Shown piece after piece: positions 1-6,410 of a stretch of DNA of 12,450 nt (within the stretch, counting starts at the first letter, position 1; each line of letters opens with the position of its first letter). The stretch comes from Clostridiales bacterium (lineage in GTDB: Bacteria; Bacillota; Clostridia; Lachnospirales; WRAX01): positions 1 to 12,450 of the forward strand of contig JAITMW010000154.1 in NCBI GenBank assembly GCA_031277155.1, read 5' to 3'. Made by a program: the position numbers and the translations under genes. The notes below the pieces were generated by a model. That model was given only the letters and a program-made list of their open reading frames with translations. It had not been told where the DNA came from and searched no databases.

Positions 1-178
1 CCACGGTTTTGGTGGGCTGTATGTGCTTTATCTTCTTCTTTTTGGGATTTTCCAGCGGGCGGCTTTTGCCGTCAACCAGATACAGGTATTCTCCGTCGAT
101 GTTAAGGACAATAAACACATCGCCTTTGTCCCTGCCCGCCTTGGAAATTACCACTTGGCCCACAAAAAATTCCGTCAT
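1..178 (-). CDS. KOW-domain RNA-binding protein (L14e-like), 3' end outside window
   Basis: Fifty-nine codons are visible before the reading frame leaves the window. The product begins MTEFFVGQVVISKAGRDKG and continues with a short beta-rich segment (VFIVLNIDGEYLYLVDG), then a Lys-rich stretch (PKKKKIKHIQP). The G-Q-V-V-x-S-K-A-G-R-D-K-G pattern is a KOW motif of the type found in the L14e/L6e/L27e-like family. Small genes of this family commonly follow map in Clostridia, ahead of infA and rpmJ; that is family knowledge, since those genes are not in the window. The ATG sits 8 bases after a GAAAGG ribosome site (187-192) and 15 bases after the map stop, so it is probably co-transcribed and translated from the same message. 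A role in RNA or ribosome binding is inferred from the KOW motif and the neighbourhood only. Confidence 0.85.
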   Translation of the reverse strand, partial: MTEFFVGQVVISKAGRDKGDVFIVLNIDGEYLYLVDGKSRPLENPKKKKIKHIQPTKTV

Positions 179-193
179 ATCACAAACCTTTCG

Positions 194-940
194 CTATATC
201 GTCAGTATTTCCGGCTCGCCGTCAGTAATCAGCACAGTGTTTTCATAATGCGCGCTGGGCTTGCCGTCTGCCGTCACACAGGTCCACTCGTCATCCATAA
301 AGATAACCTCAGGCGAACCCATGTTCACCATAGGCTCTATGGCCAGCGTCATACCGGGCCTAAGGCGCGGCCCCTTGTTTTTTTGGCGAAAATTAGGAAT
401 TTCGGGGTCTTCGTGCAGGGCGGCACCCACGCCGTGGCCTATAAGCTCTCGTACGACGGAAAACCCCTGGCCTTCGACATAATCCTGTATTGCCGCGGAA
501 ATTTGATGCAAAAAGCATCCCTTTCGCGCAAATCTTATGCCCTCAAAGAAGCTTTGGCGTGTCACATCCAAAAGCCTCGCAATCTCGGGCGCAACCTGCC
601 CCACGGCATATGTCCGCGCCGCGTCCCCATGAAAACCGCCGATATAGGCACCTATGTCTATGCTGACAATATCGCCGTCCGCCAGCTTTCTTATACCCGG
701 AATACCGTGAACCACCTCATCGTTGACCGATATGCAGACAGATTTTGGAAAGCCCCGATAGTTTTTAAAGCTGGGCGTCGCACCTCTTTTTTTCAAGAAT
801 TTCACGACAGCCTCGTCCAACTCTCTTGTTGATATGCCCACCGCAATAATGTCGTCAAGCAGCTCGTGGGCGGCTTTGACAAGGCGGCTGGCTCGGCGCA
901 TTTTTTCTATCTGCTGTGGATTTTTGATAATTATCGCCAT
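194..940 (-). CDS. map: Methionine aminopeptidase type I
   Basis: Removes the initiator methionine from nascent proteins when the second residue is small; a cytosolic two-metal enzyme. The 248-residue product has the normal type I length with no N-terminal zinc extension. All metal ligands expected from the family are in place: H78 (in VVHGIP), D95, D106 (in GFHGDAART), H169 (in IGHGVG), E202 (in AIEPM) and E233 (in HYENTV). The frame is open 26 codons further upstream, but those codons overlap the end of adk, and the start MAIIIKNPQQIEKMR matches the family N-terminus, so the ATG at 940 is chosen. It lies 7 bases after the adk stop behind only a weak GAAGAG site, which suggests translation coupled to adk. 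The secY-adk-map order is the usual Gram-positive spc-operon tail. Confidence 0.98.
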   Translation of the reverse strand: MAIIIKNPQQIEKMRRASRLVKAAHELLDDIIAVGISTRELDEAVVKFLKKRGATPSFKNYRGFPKSVCISVNDEVVHGIPGIRKLADGDIVSIDIGAYIGGFHGDAARTYAVGQVAPEIARLLDVTRQSFFEGIRFARKGCFLHQISAAIQDYVEGQGFSVVRELIGHGVGAALHEDPEIPNFRQKNKGPRLRPGMTLAIEPMVNMGSPEVIFMDDEWTCVTADGKPSAHYENTVLITDGEPEILTI

Positions 941-947
941 AATCTCT

Positions 948-1631
948 TCAACGCCGTATCCCCTTTTGCATTTCCTTTTCGAGCTTTGCCACAAGCAACT
1001 TGGCATTAAGCAAATCAATCAGATTTTGCGTAATTTCTGCTACATCCCCCGTGCCGCCGGTGGATATCAAAAATCCTTGCCTATGGTAAAAATCTATGAT
1101 GGGAAGTGTTCTTTCATGATAGATTCTCAGGCGATGACGCACGGTGGATGCCGTGTCGTCGGGTCTTTGCTCTAACACTCCTCCGCAATGGTCGCACATA
1201 AACGCCTCTTTGGGAGGATAGAAAATTATGTGGAACATGGCCTTGCCATTGGGGCATACCTTACGCCCCGTGATGCGCTGTATGATATCGTCGTCAGGCA
1301 CATGGATGTTAAGGGCCATATCAATGGGGCAGCCCAACTTCTCGCAAATTTCATCCAACGCAAGCGCCTGGGCAAATGTTCGCGGGAAGCCATCCAGTAT
1401 GAAGTCGTCCCCTTCCAAAATTTCGTGGACAATGGAGAGCATAAGCTCATCCGGAACCAAGTCTCCCCGGTCAATCAGCCGCTTTACGGCACGGCACAGC
1501 GCGGTGTTTGGTTTAATCTCTTCCCGCAAAAAATCTCCGGTGGAAATGTGCCGTATGCCAAAATGTTTTGCGATGGCCTGCGCCTGTGTGCCTTTACCGG
1601 CCCCCGATGCCCCCAAAATAAGCAACCGCAT
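948..1631 (-). CDS. adk: Adenylate kinase, long-lid form with an incomplete zinc knuckle
   Basis: Catalyses reversible phosphoryl transfer between ATP and AMP to give two ADP; a soluble monomer needed for nucleotide balance. The product has 227 residues. The P-loop GASGAGKGTQ is at 7-16, the AMP-binding STGDFLR at 30-36, DGFPRT at 80-85, and the long lid domain at about 122-160. Gram-positive lids usually carry four zinc ligands as CxxC plus CxxC/D. Here C126, C146 and C149 are present, but the position expected for the second Cys is Gly129 (C-P-N-G instead of C-P-N-C), so zinc binding may be lost or rearranged. The C-terminus (about 211-227, Lys-rich) is slightly longer than usual. The ATG has a strong GAGGAGGGA site (1637-1645) and lies 31 bases after secY. 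Confidence 0.98.
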   Translation of the reverse strand: MRLLILGASGAGKGTQAQAIAKHFGIRHISTGDFLREEIKPNTALCRAVKRLIDRGDLVPDELMLSIVHEILEGDDFILDGFPRTFAQALALDEICEKLGCPIDMALNIHVPDDDIIQRITGRKVCPNGKAMFHIIFYPPKEAFMCDHCGGVLEQRPDDTASTVRHRLRIYHERTLPIIDFYHRQGFLISTGGTGDVAEITQNLIDLLNAKLLVAKLEKEMQKGIRR

Positions 1632-1662
1632 AGTGTTCCCTCCTCAAGCTGCAATGCTTGCC

Positions 1663-2961
1663 CTAATCTTTCAGAAAGCCTTTATAATTGCGCATTAGAA
1701 GCTGCGATTCCAGCTGCTTTACAAGCTCCAGCGCCACACCGACCACGATGAGAAGAGTCGTACCGCCAAAACCAACGACGATGCCCGTCACCCATTCAAT
1801 TACAACAGGTATCATGGCGATGACGGAATAAAACACGGCGCCAATCCACGAAAGTCTGTTGACAGTGCGGGCGATATAGTCGCTTGTTGGTTTGCCGGGC
1901 CTGATGCCCGGGATAAATCCGCCGTTTTTCTTCAGGTTTTCCGCCATTTCCACGGGATTAACCGCAAAGGACGTATAGAAGAAGGTAAAGGCGAAAATCA
2001 GCAGCACATAAATCATCGCGCCAAAGGGCACGGGCACAATGCCTATATAGGTGAAGCCCGTCATATGCAGGAAGTTGACGATATGGTCAAGCACACGGGG
2101 GTCAGCACCCTCAGCCAGCGGGAAGAACATCGCAATTTGCATGGGAAAGCCCAAAATGGACATTGCAAAGATGATGGACATAACGCCCGCGATGTTGACC
2201 TTTACGGGGATGAAGCTGGACTGGCCGCCATAGGTTTGACGTCCCACCATTTTTTTGGAATATTGCACGGGGATTTTTCGCTGGCCGTCCTGCACCAACA
2301 CGGCAAAGCCCACGACAAATACAAACAATATTATGACGATGACGACGACAATTGCGTTGCCCACGCCGCCAAGAGAGGCATAATACAGCGTCATAACGCC
2401 GCCGGGAAGGGCCGAAAGGATGTTGGCGAAGATGATGAAGGACGCGCCGTTTCCTATGGCTTTTTCCGTCAACAATTCGGACATCCACATGATGAACATG
2501 GTGCCCGCAACCATTGTCAGCGCCGCAACAAAGTACACAAAGAGGTTTTGATGCCCGTCCAAAAACACAAAGCGTTGGCTAAACACCGTTCCGCTGGCCT
2601 GAAGCACAGCCATCACAACCGCCAAAATACGCGTGATTTGGTTGATTTTCTTGCGGCCCTCTTCGCCCTCTTTTTTCAGCTGCTCCAGCTTTGGGATGGC
2701 TACTGTCAGCAGCTGCATTATGATGCTGGCGGTGATGTATGGTCCGATACCCATGGCGAATATCGAGCCATGCTCGCCGCCAATAATCATGCCGAGGATG
2801 CCCGCATCCTGGCCCAGCATCATGGCGTTTAAAAGCTCCATATCAATGCCGGGCAAAGGTATGGCAGAGCCTATCCTAAAGACCAGAAGAACAAACATGA
2901 TATAAAGCAGCTTTCTTCTGATGTCTTTGACTTTCAAAGCGTTTGAATACACGCCTAACAT
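1663..2961 (-). CDS. secY: Preprotein translocase channel subunit SecY
   Basis: Forms the membrane channel of the Sec translocon together with SecE and SecG, for export and membrane insertion of proteins. The 432-residue length is normal. Ten hydrophobic segments can be followed, beginning near residues 18-37 and ending near 402-416. The plug region follows the first segment (IPLPGID at 34-40), and the conserved cytoplasmic loop with PGIRPGKPT lies at 351-359, ahead of the last segments, at the SecA/ribosome-facing side. The ATG overlaps the 3' end of rplO by 7 bases (ATGTTAG, where TAG ends rplO). No good ribosome site of its own is visible upstream, so translation is probably coupled to rplO. 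The position after rplO and before adk is the standard spc-operon layout. Confidence 0.99.
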   Translation of the reverse strand: MLGVYSNALKVKDIRRKLLYIMFVLLVFRIGSAIPLPGIDMELLNAMMLGQDAGILGMIIGGEHGSIFAMGIGPYITASIIMQLLTVAIPKLEQLKKEGEEGRKKINQITRILAVVMAVLQASGTVFSQRFVFLDGHQNLFVYFVAALTMVAGTMFIMWMSELLTEKAIGNGASFIIFANILSALPGGVMTLYYASLGGVGNAIVVVIVIILFVFVVGFAVLVQDGQRKIPVQYSKKMVGRQTYGGQSSFIPVKVNIAGVMSIIFAMSILGFPMQIAMFFPLAEGADPRVLDHIVNFLHMTGFTYIGIVPVPFGAMIYVLLIFAFTFFYTSFAVNPVEMAENLKKNGGFIPGIRPGKPTSDYIARTVNRLSWIGAVFYSVIAMIPVVIEWVTGIVVGFGGTTLLIVVGVALELVKQLESQLLMRNYKGFLKD

Positions 2962-3398
2962 GAAACCACAGCCTTGCCGCCGGCGGCTTCGATTTTTTCT
3001 TTAGCTGATTTGCTAAAATAGTTGACTTTTACGTCAAGTTTTTTGGTAATATTGCCCTGGCCTAAAATTTTTACACCATCCCGCGGATTTTTGACAAAAC
3101 CTTTGGATTGCAGGGCCGCAATGTCAACGGTGTCCCCGTCGTTAAAGACCTCAAGATGATATACATTTATGGTTACAATGTCCAAAGTATTTCTGTTTTT
3201 AAAGCCTCTTTTGGGCAATCTGCGAAACATTGGAAACTGGCCGCCCTCAAATGTTGGGCGCACACCGCCGCCGCTGCGCGAATTTTGGCCGCCCTGGCCG
3301 CGTCCGCTCCATTTGCCGTTGCCGCTGCCGTGGCCGCGCCCTCTGCGCCAAGCCTTGAATTTCGAGCCCGGGGCAGGCTTCAATTGGCCTAAAGTCAT
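2955..3398 (-). CDS. rplO: 50S ribosomal protein L15 (uL15)
   Basis: Large-subunit protein that binds 23S rRNA and helps late assembly. The N-terminal half is the typical Gly/Arg-rich extended arm, with RRGRGHGSGNGK at 18-29 and RSGGGVRPTFEGGQ at 41-54, followed by RRLPKRGF at 59-66; a globular C-terminal domain follows to residue 147. The frame stays open to a GTG at 3407, but that GTG is the tail of the GAGGTG ribosome site (3405-3410), which lies 6 bases ahead of the ATG at 3398. The ATG gives MTLGQLKPAPGS, the normal L15 beginning, so it is taken as the start. The last 7 bases overlap secY. Confidence 0.98.
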   Translation of the reverse strand: MTLGQLKPAPGSKFKAWRRGRGHGSGNGKWSGRGQGGQNSRSGGGVRPTFEGGQFPMFRRLPKRGFKNRNTLDIVTINVYHLEVFNDGDTVDIAALQSKGFVKNPRDGVKILGQGNITKKLDVKVNYFSKSAKEKIEAAGGKAVVSC

Positions 3399-3404
3399 TG
3401 ATTT

Positions 3405-3410
3405 CACCTC
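3405..3410 (-). promoter_or_regulatory. Ribosome binding site that decides the rplO start
   Basis: GAGGTG on the minus strand, 6 bases before the ATG at 3398. The competing in-frame GTG (3407-3405) is inside this site and so cannot use it. Confidence 0.75.
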
Positions 3411-3426
3411 TTTCTCAGGTAGTAAA

Positions 3427-3606
3427 CTATACCTCTTCCACCGTCACAAGATGGCTTACTTTTCTTATCATGCCCCTGATGGCAGGATTATCCTTTTGCA
3501 CCACAGAGGAATTCATTTTGCCAAGGCCCAATGCCTTCACCGTCAGCTTTTGGTCGGGCTTTCTGCCAATTGGGGACCTTGTCAGCGTAATTTTTAGTTG
3601 TGCCAT
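3427..3606 (-). CDS. rpmD: 50S ribosomal protein L30 (uL30)
   Basis: A 59-residue product beginning MAQLKITLTRSPIGRKPDQK, the typical bacterial L30 opening (K-x-T-L-x-R-S-x-I-G-R). It continues with the usual TVKALGLGK turn and a MIRKVSHLVTVEEV ending, so the whole small ferredoxin-like fold of L30 is present. L30 is a large-subunit rRNA-binding protein that some bacterial lineages lack. The gene lies between rpsE and rplO as in other Firmicutes. The ATG is 15 bases after the rpsE stop, with GGAGGAG immediately at that stop codon as its ribosome site. Confidence 0.97.
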   Translation of the reverse strand: MAQLKITLTRSPIGRKPDQKLTVKALGLGKMNSSVVQKDNPAIRGMIRKVSHLVTVEEV

Positions 3607-3621
3607 TGTTAGTCACTCCTC

Positions 3622-4128
3622 CTATGCAAGCAGCTCGTCTACGTCTTTGCCACGCAATCTGGCCACTTGCCCGGGTGTTTTAAGCTCCTTAAGACCCTGC
3701 ACGGCGGCATGGACCACATTGTGCTTGTTGCGAGAGCCAATGCACTTGGTTATAACATTTTTGATGCCCGCAAGCTCCATCACAGCACGCACAGGCGAGC
3801 CGGCTATGATGCCCGTACCGGCTGGCGCCGGCTTTAACAACACGCTGGCGGCCCCGAAACGGCCAATAACCTGATGAAAAAGAGAGTCGTTTTCGTCTCT
3901 TTCGATATATATCATATTCTTTTTGGCGTCTTCGCGCCCTTTGCGAATGGCTTCTGTGGTTTCTTGCGCCTTGCCCAGGCCAAAGCCCACATACCCGGCG
4001 CCGTCGCCCACAACTACCAGCGCCGAAAAGGACATGGTGCGGCCACCCTTAACAACCTTGGTAACGCGCTTAATTGTGACAACCTTGTCTTTTAAATCCA
4101 GCGCGCCCGCGTCTATTTTAGTCTTCAA
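3622..4128 (-). CDS. rpsE: 30S ribosomal protein S5 (uS5), TTG start
   Basis: Small-subunit protein near the decoding site, important for accuracy and for mRNA entry. The 168-residue length is normal. The N-terminal double-stranded RNA-binding part includes VKGGRTMSFSALVVVGDG (about 26-43) and GYVGFGLGKAQE; the C-terminal part includes GRFGAASVLLKPAPAGTGI, AGSPVRAVMELAGI and ARLRGKDVDELL. The start codon reads TTG at 4128, preceded by a perfect AAAGGAGG site (4135-4142) at 6 bases, and there is no ATG near the conserved N-terminus. The gene ends 15 bases before rpmD. A 112-base gap separates it from rplR, the longest gap in the window. Confidence 0.98.
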   Translation of the reverse strand: MKTKIDAGALDLKDKVVTIKRVTKVVKGGRTMSFSALVVVGDGAGYVGFGLGKAQETTEAIRKGREDAKKNMIYIERDENDSLFHQVIGRFGAASVLLKPAPAGTGIIAGSPVRAVMELAGIKNVITKCIGSRNKHNVVHAAVQGLKELKTPGQVARLRGKDVDELLA

Positions 4129-4147
4129 TGGATTACCTCCTTTTGCC

Positions 4148-4167
4148 GCAAATGCTAAGGCATTTGC
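4148..4167. repeat. Short perfect hairpin ahead of the rpsE ribosome site
   Basis: GCAAATGC (4148-4155) and its exact complement GCATTTGC (4160-4167) are separated by four bases, giving an 8-bp stem with a tetraloop. It ends 5 bases before the AAAGGAGG site of rpsE. There is no following U-run, so it is not an intrinsic terminator. It could insulate or modulate rpsE initiation, but this is inference. Confidence 0.6.
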
Positions 4168-4169
4168 CG

Positions 4170-4244
4170 AATTGAAAATGGAGAATTGAGAATTGAGAAT
4201 TACGATTAAGCGCCTTAATTTTCCATTTTAAATTTTCAATTTAA
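4170..4244. repeat. AT-rich inverted repeat made of 7-base units
   Basis: The left arm carries GAAAATG once and then GAGAATT three times in tandem (4181-4201). The right arm carries four degenerate 7-base units, with AATTTTC at 4217-4223 and again at 4231-4237, that are roughly complementary to the left units. The centre holds ATTAAG, CGC, CTTAAT (4205-4219), a perfect 6-bp stem. The right end abuts the rplR stop codon (TAA at 4243-4241). The arrangement looks like a short non-coding mobile or hairpin element inserted just after rplR; I recall similar short-period AT-rich repeats in intergenic DNA of Clostridia. It fills most of the 112-base rplR-rpsE gap. Confidence 0.65.
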
Positions 4245-4609
4245 AATTCCAAACCCGCTTCTCTGGCGGCGTCGGCCAAAGCCTGCACCTTGCCATGATA
4301 GATATATCCGCTTCTGTCAAAAACCACTTTCGTGATGCCAATGGCCAATGCCTTTTTGCCGATGCGTTCGCCAACGGCCTTGGCGGCGGCAATGTCAGAA
4401 GTTTTTTCCAGCGTTGTCGCCAGGTCCTTTTCTTTTGTCGAGGCAGAGGCCAAAGTGTGGCCCGCCACATCGTCTATAATTTGTGCGTACATATGCTTAT
4501 TAGAGCGAAAGACAGAAAGCCTGGGCTTGGACATATTGCCCTGCACCTTGTTTCTGATTCGCAGCTGCCTTTTTTTCCTCGCAACATTGCGAGCCGGCTT
4601 TTTAATCAT
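4241..4609 (-). CDS. rplR: 50S ribosomal protein L18 (uL18)
   Basis: Binds 5S rRNA and, with L5, builds the central protuberance of the large subunit. The 122-residue product has the expected basic N-terminal tail (KKPARNVARKKRQLRIRNKVQG), then PRLSVFRSNKHMYAQIIDD, and the C-terminal end FDRSGYIYHGKVQALADAAREAGLEF with the conserved FDRxGxxYHG core. The ATG at 4609 has an AAAGGAG site 9 bases upstream. The 47-base gap to rplF holds one copy of the GC-rich palindrome; directly downstream of the stop lies the AT-rich element. Confidence 0.98.
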   Translation of the reverse strand: MIKKPARNVARKKRQLRIRNKVQGNMSKPRLSVFRSNKHMYAQIIDDVAGHTLASASTKEKDLATTLEKTSDIAAAKAVGERIGKKALAIGITKVVFDRSGYIYHGKVQALADAAREAGLEF

Positions 4610-4636
4610 ATGGCTATGCTCCTTTTGCGTTTATCT

Positions 4637-4660
4637 CGGGCGGCATGACGCCGCCCCTAC
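4637..4660 (-). repeat. Dispersed GC-rich palindrome, copy A (rplF-rplR gap)
   Basis: On the minus strand this is GTAG followed by GGGCGGC, loop GTCAT, GCCGCCC and G: a 7-bp GC stem with a 5-base loop. The TAG in its first four bases (4659-4657) is the stop codon of rplF. The hairpin ends about 10 bases before the rplR ribosome site. No U-run follows, so it is not a terminator. Confidence 0.9.
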
Positions 4661-5202
4661 ACCTTCTTGCCGGATTTGCCGGCCTTGCGGCGAATTCTCT
4701 CGGTTGAATATTTAATGCCCTTGCCCTTATACGGCTCCGGCGGGCGTTTTGCGCGGATATCGGCGGCATATTGCCCCACCTTCTCCTTGTCAATGCCGCT
4801 GACATGTATTGTCGTGTTGCCCTCGACAGTAGCCTCGACGCCGTCGGGGTCTGTCATTTCGACAGGATGGGAATATCCCAGCGTCAGCGTCAGCTTATTG
4901 CCCGATTTTGCAGCACGATAGCCCGTACCGACAATATTGAGGGTTTTTTGATATCCCGTCGTCACACCAACTATCATGTTGGATATAAGGGTGCGCGTCA
5001 ACCCATGAAGCGACCTAAATTTCTTGAGGTCGTTGGGTCTGGTTACTTTAATAACTCCGCCGTCAATAGCGATGTCAATTTCTGTCACCAACCGGCGCGT
5101 CAGCGTGCCTTTAGGGCCTTTCACCGTCACGAAATTGCCCTCCTCCAGCTTAAAGTCAACACCGGCGGGTATTTCAATCGGCATTTTTCCAATTCTTGAC
5201 AA
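4657..5202 (-). CDS. rplF: 50S ribosomal protein L6 (uL6), TTG start
   Basis: Large-subunit protein with two copies of the L6 fold, sitting near the factor-binding site. The 181-residue product begins MSRIGKMPIEIPAGV, the family signature, and ends with the second-domain motif PEPYKGKGIKYSTERIRRKAG, the L6 signature near the C-terminus. The start is TTG at 5202, 6 bases after GAGGTG; no ATG lies close enough to give the conserved N-terminus. The stop TAG at 4659-4657 is part of a GC-rich palindrome (copy A), so the last residues (SGKKV) may reflect where the repeat entered. It follows rpsH by 13 bases. Confidence 0.98.
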   Translation of the reverse strand: MSRIGKMPIEIPAGVDFKLEEGNFVTVKGPKGTLTRRLVTEIDIAIDGGVIKVTRPNDLKKFRSLHGLTRTLISNMIVGVTTGYQKTLNIVGTGYRAAKSGNKLTLTLGYSHPVEMTDPDGVEATVEGNTTIHVSGIDKEKVGQYAADIRAKRPPEPYKGKGIKYSTERIRRKAGKSGKKV

Positions 5203-5215
5203 TTATCTCACCTCG

Positions 5216-5617
5216 CTACCAAATATATGCGATAATTTCGCCGCCGACGCCGGCCTTGCGCGCCGCCCTGTCAGTAACAATGCCCTGATTCGTGGATACG
5301 ATGGCGCATCCCAGGCCATTAAGCACCTTCGGAATCTCATCAGCCCCCGCATACACGCGCAGGCCGGGCTTTGAAATACGCCTGATGCCCGAAATTACCT
5401 TTTCGTTTTTATCTCTGCCATATTTCAATGAAATTCGGATATTTTTCTTAACCGCGTCTCCCACAATCTCATAGCTTTTCACATAGCCTTCTTCCACCAA
5501 AATTTTAGTGATGGCCTCTTTCACACGAGAGCTGGGAATGTCAACGGTGTTATGCCTTGCAGAATTTGCGTTTCTTATTCTTGTAAGCATATCTGCAATT
5601 GGGTCGCTCATTGCCAT
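5216..5617 (-). CDS. rpsH: 30S ribosomal protein S8 (uS8)
   Basis: Binds the central domain of 16S rRNA early in 30S assembly; in Escherichia coli S8 is also the translational repressor of the spc operon. The 133-residue product begins MAMSDPIADMLTRIRNAN, the family signature, and ends AARKAGVGGEIIAYIW with the conserved RNA-binding C-terminal loop (STNQGIVTDRAARKAGVGGE). The frame is open to a TTG at 5638, but the CCTCCTT complement (5627-5633) lies downstream of that codon and 9 bases before the ATG at 5617, so 5617 is the start and the length then matches the usual 130-133 residues. The gap to rpsN is 37 bases. Confidence 0.98.
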   Translation of the reverse strand: MAMSDPIADMLTRIRNANSARHNTVDIPSSRVKEAITKILVEEGYVKSYEIVGDAVKKNIRISLKYGRDKNEKVISGIRRISKPGLRVYAGADEIPKVLNGLGCAIVSTNQGIVTDRAARKAGVGGEIIAYIW

Positions 5618-5626
5618 GTGCGTAAA

Positions 5627-5633
5627 CCTCCTT
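5627..5633 (-). promoter_or_regulatory. Ribosome binding site that decides the rpsH start
   Basis: AAGGAGG on the minus strand, 9 bases ahead of the ATG at 5617. An earlier in-frame TTG at 5638 lies upstream of it and is rejected. Confidence 0.8.
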
Positions 5634-5654
5634 GCCAAAATAGTTCTGCCGGTA

Positions 5655-5840
5655 TTACCAACTGGCCTTCCTCACGCCGGGAATTTGCCCTTTATACGCC
5701 AATTCTCTGAAGCATATACGGCAAATGCCATATTTGCGCAATGTAGCATGGGGCCGCCCGCAGATTTTACAGCGCGTATATGCCCTAACTTTAAATTTAG
5801 GCTTCCTTTGCTGTTTTAAAATCAGTGCCTTTCTTGCCAT
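5655..5840 (-). CDS. rpsN: 30S ribosomal protein S14, zinc-ribbon type Z (uS14)
   Basis: Small-subunit head protein. The 61-residue length and two CxxC pairs (C24/C27 and C40/C43) identify the short zinc-binding form, in contrast to the longer zinc-free paralogue made under zinc limitation. The C-terminus CFRELAYKGQIPGVRKASW is the conserved S14 end. The ATG is 6 bases after GGAGG, and the gene starts 11 bases after rplE stops. Its place between rplE and rpsH is the canonical one. Confidence 0.98.
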   Translation of the reverse strand: MARKALILKQQRKPKFKVRAYTRCKICGRPHATLRKYGICRICFRELAYKGQIPGVRKASW

Positions 5841-5851
5841 AGTTTCCTCCT

Positions 5852-6397
5852 TTATTGCGCCCGCTTAAAGGGCATCCCAAACAGCCTGAGAAGCTCATAA
5901 GCTTCCTCGTCGCTGTTTGCGGTGGTGACAAACACAACATTCATGCCCCTAATTTTGTCGATATTTTCGTAGGAAATCTCAGGGAAAATAATTTGCTCGC
6001 GTATGCCCAGGGTATAGTTGCCGCGGCCGTCAAAGGCCTCGCCGGATACCCCCTGAAAGTCGCGCACGCGCGGCAGGGCCACATTGATAACCCTGTCCAC
6101 AAAGCTGTACATCTTTTCCCCGCGCAATGTGGCTTTTACGCCAATTGTCATGCCCTCGCGCAATTTGAAATTGGCCACAGACCTCTTGGCCTTTGTGGGT
6201 ATGGGCCTTTGGCCCGTAATTATCGTGATATCGCCAATGGTTGCGTCAACGGCCTTGGCATTGTCCTTGGCTTCGCCCAACCCAACATTGACAACCACTT
6301 TTTCAATTTTCGGCACAGCCAATTTATTCTTATAAGAAAATTTTTCCATCATAGCGGGAACAATTTCTTTTTCATAAAATTCTCTTGCTCGGTTCAA
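5852..6397 (-). CDS. rplE: 50S ribosomal protein L5 (uL5), TTG start
   Basis: Binds 5S rRNA and contacts the P-site tRNA in the central protuberance. From the chosen start the product has 181 residues and opens with NRAREFYEKEIVPAMMEKF, which lines up with the usual bacterial L5 opening MNR...EKEI.P. Further marks are VPKIEKVVVNVGLGEA, TGQRPIPTKAKRSVANFKLREG and the C-terminal FPEISYENIDKIRGMNVVFVTTA. Two in-frame TTG codons compete. The one at 6403 is only one base from the AGGAGG site (6405-6410), while the one at 6397 is 7 bases away and gives the conserved Met-Asn-Arg opening, so 6397 is preferred. The site overlaps the rplX stop region (TAG then GAGG). Confidence 0.96.
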   Translation of the reverse strand: MNRAREFYEKEIVPAMMEKFSYKNKLAVPKIEKVVVNVGLGEAKDNAKAVDATIGDITIITGQRPIPTKAKRSVANFKLREGMTIGVKATLRGEKMYSFVDRVINVALPRVRDFQGVSGEAFDGRGNYTLGIREQIIFPEISYENIDKIRGMNVVFVTTANSDEEAYELLRLFGMPFKRAQ

Positions 6398-6404
6398 AGC
6401 CAAA

Positions 6405-6410
6405 CCTCCT
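6405..6410 (-). promoter_or_regulatory. Ribosome binding site that decides the rplE start
   Basis: AGGAGG on the minus strand, overlapping the rplX stop codon by two bases. Spacing is 1 base to the TTG at 6403 and 7 bases to the TTG at 6397, favouring the latter. Confidence 0.75.

Noticed and set aside
23..832. Long plus-strand open frame opposite map
   Set aside because: It is antisense to a complete, motif-perfect map gene, has no family likeness and no operon context; similar plus-strand frames (for example 2065-2832 opposite secY) are also shadows.
941..1018. Longer map start 26 codons upstream
   Set aside because: It overlaps adk by 71 bases, and the extra residues do not resemble the methionine aminopeptidase N-terminus.
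4181..4201. Tandem GAGAATT as a CRISPR array
   Set aside because: The unit is 7 bases with no spacers; there are no cas genes.
4170..4244. AT-rich gap as an internal promoter for rpsE
   Set aside because: A TTGAAA-like hexamer occurs on the minus strand, but no convincing TATAAT at 16-18 bases; the AT content is explained by the repeat units.
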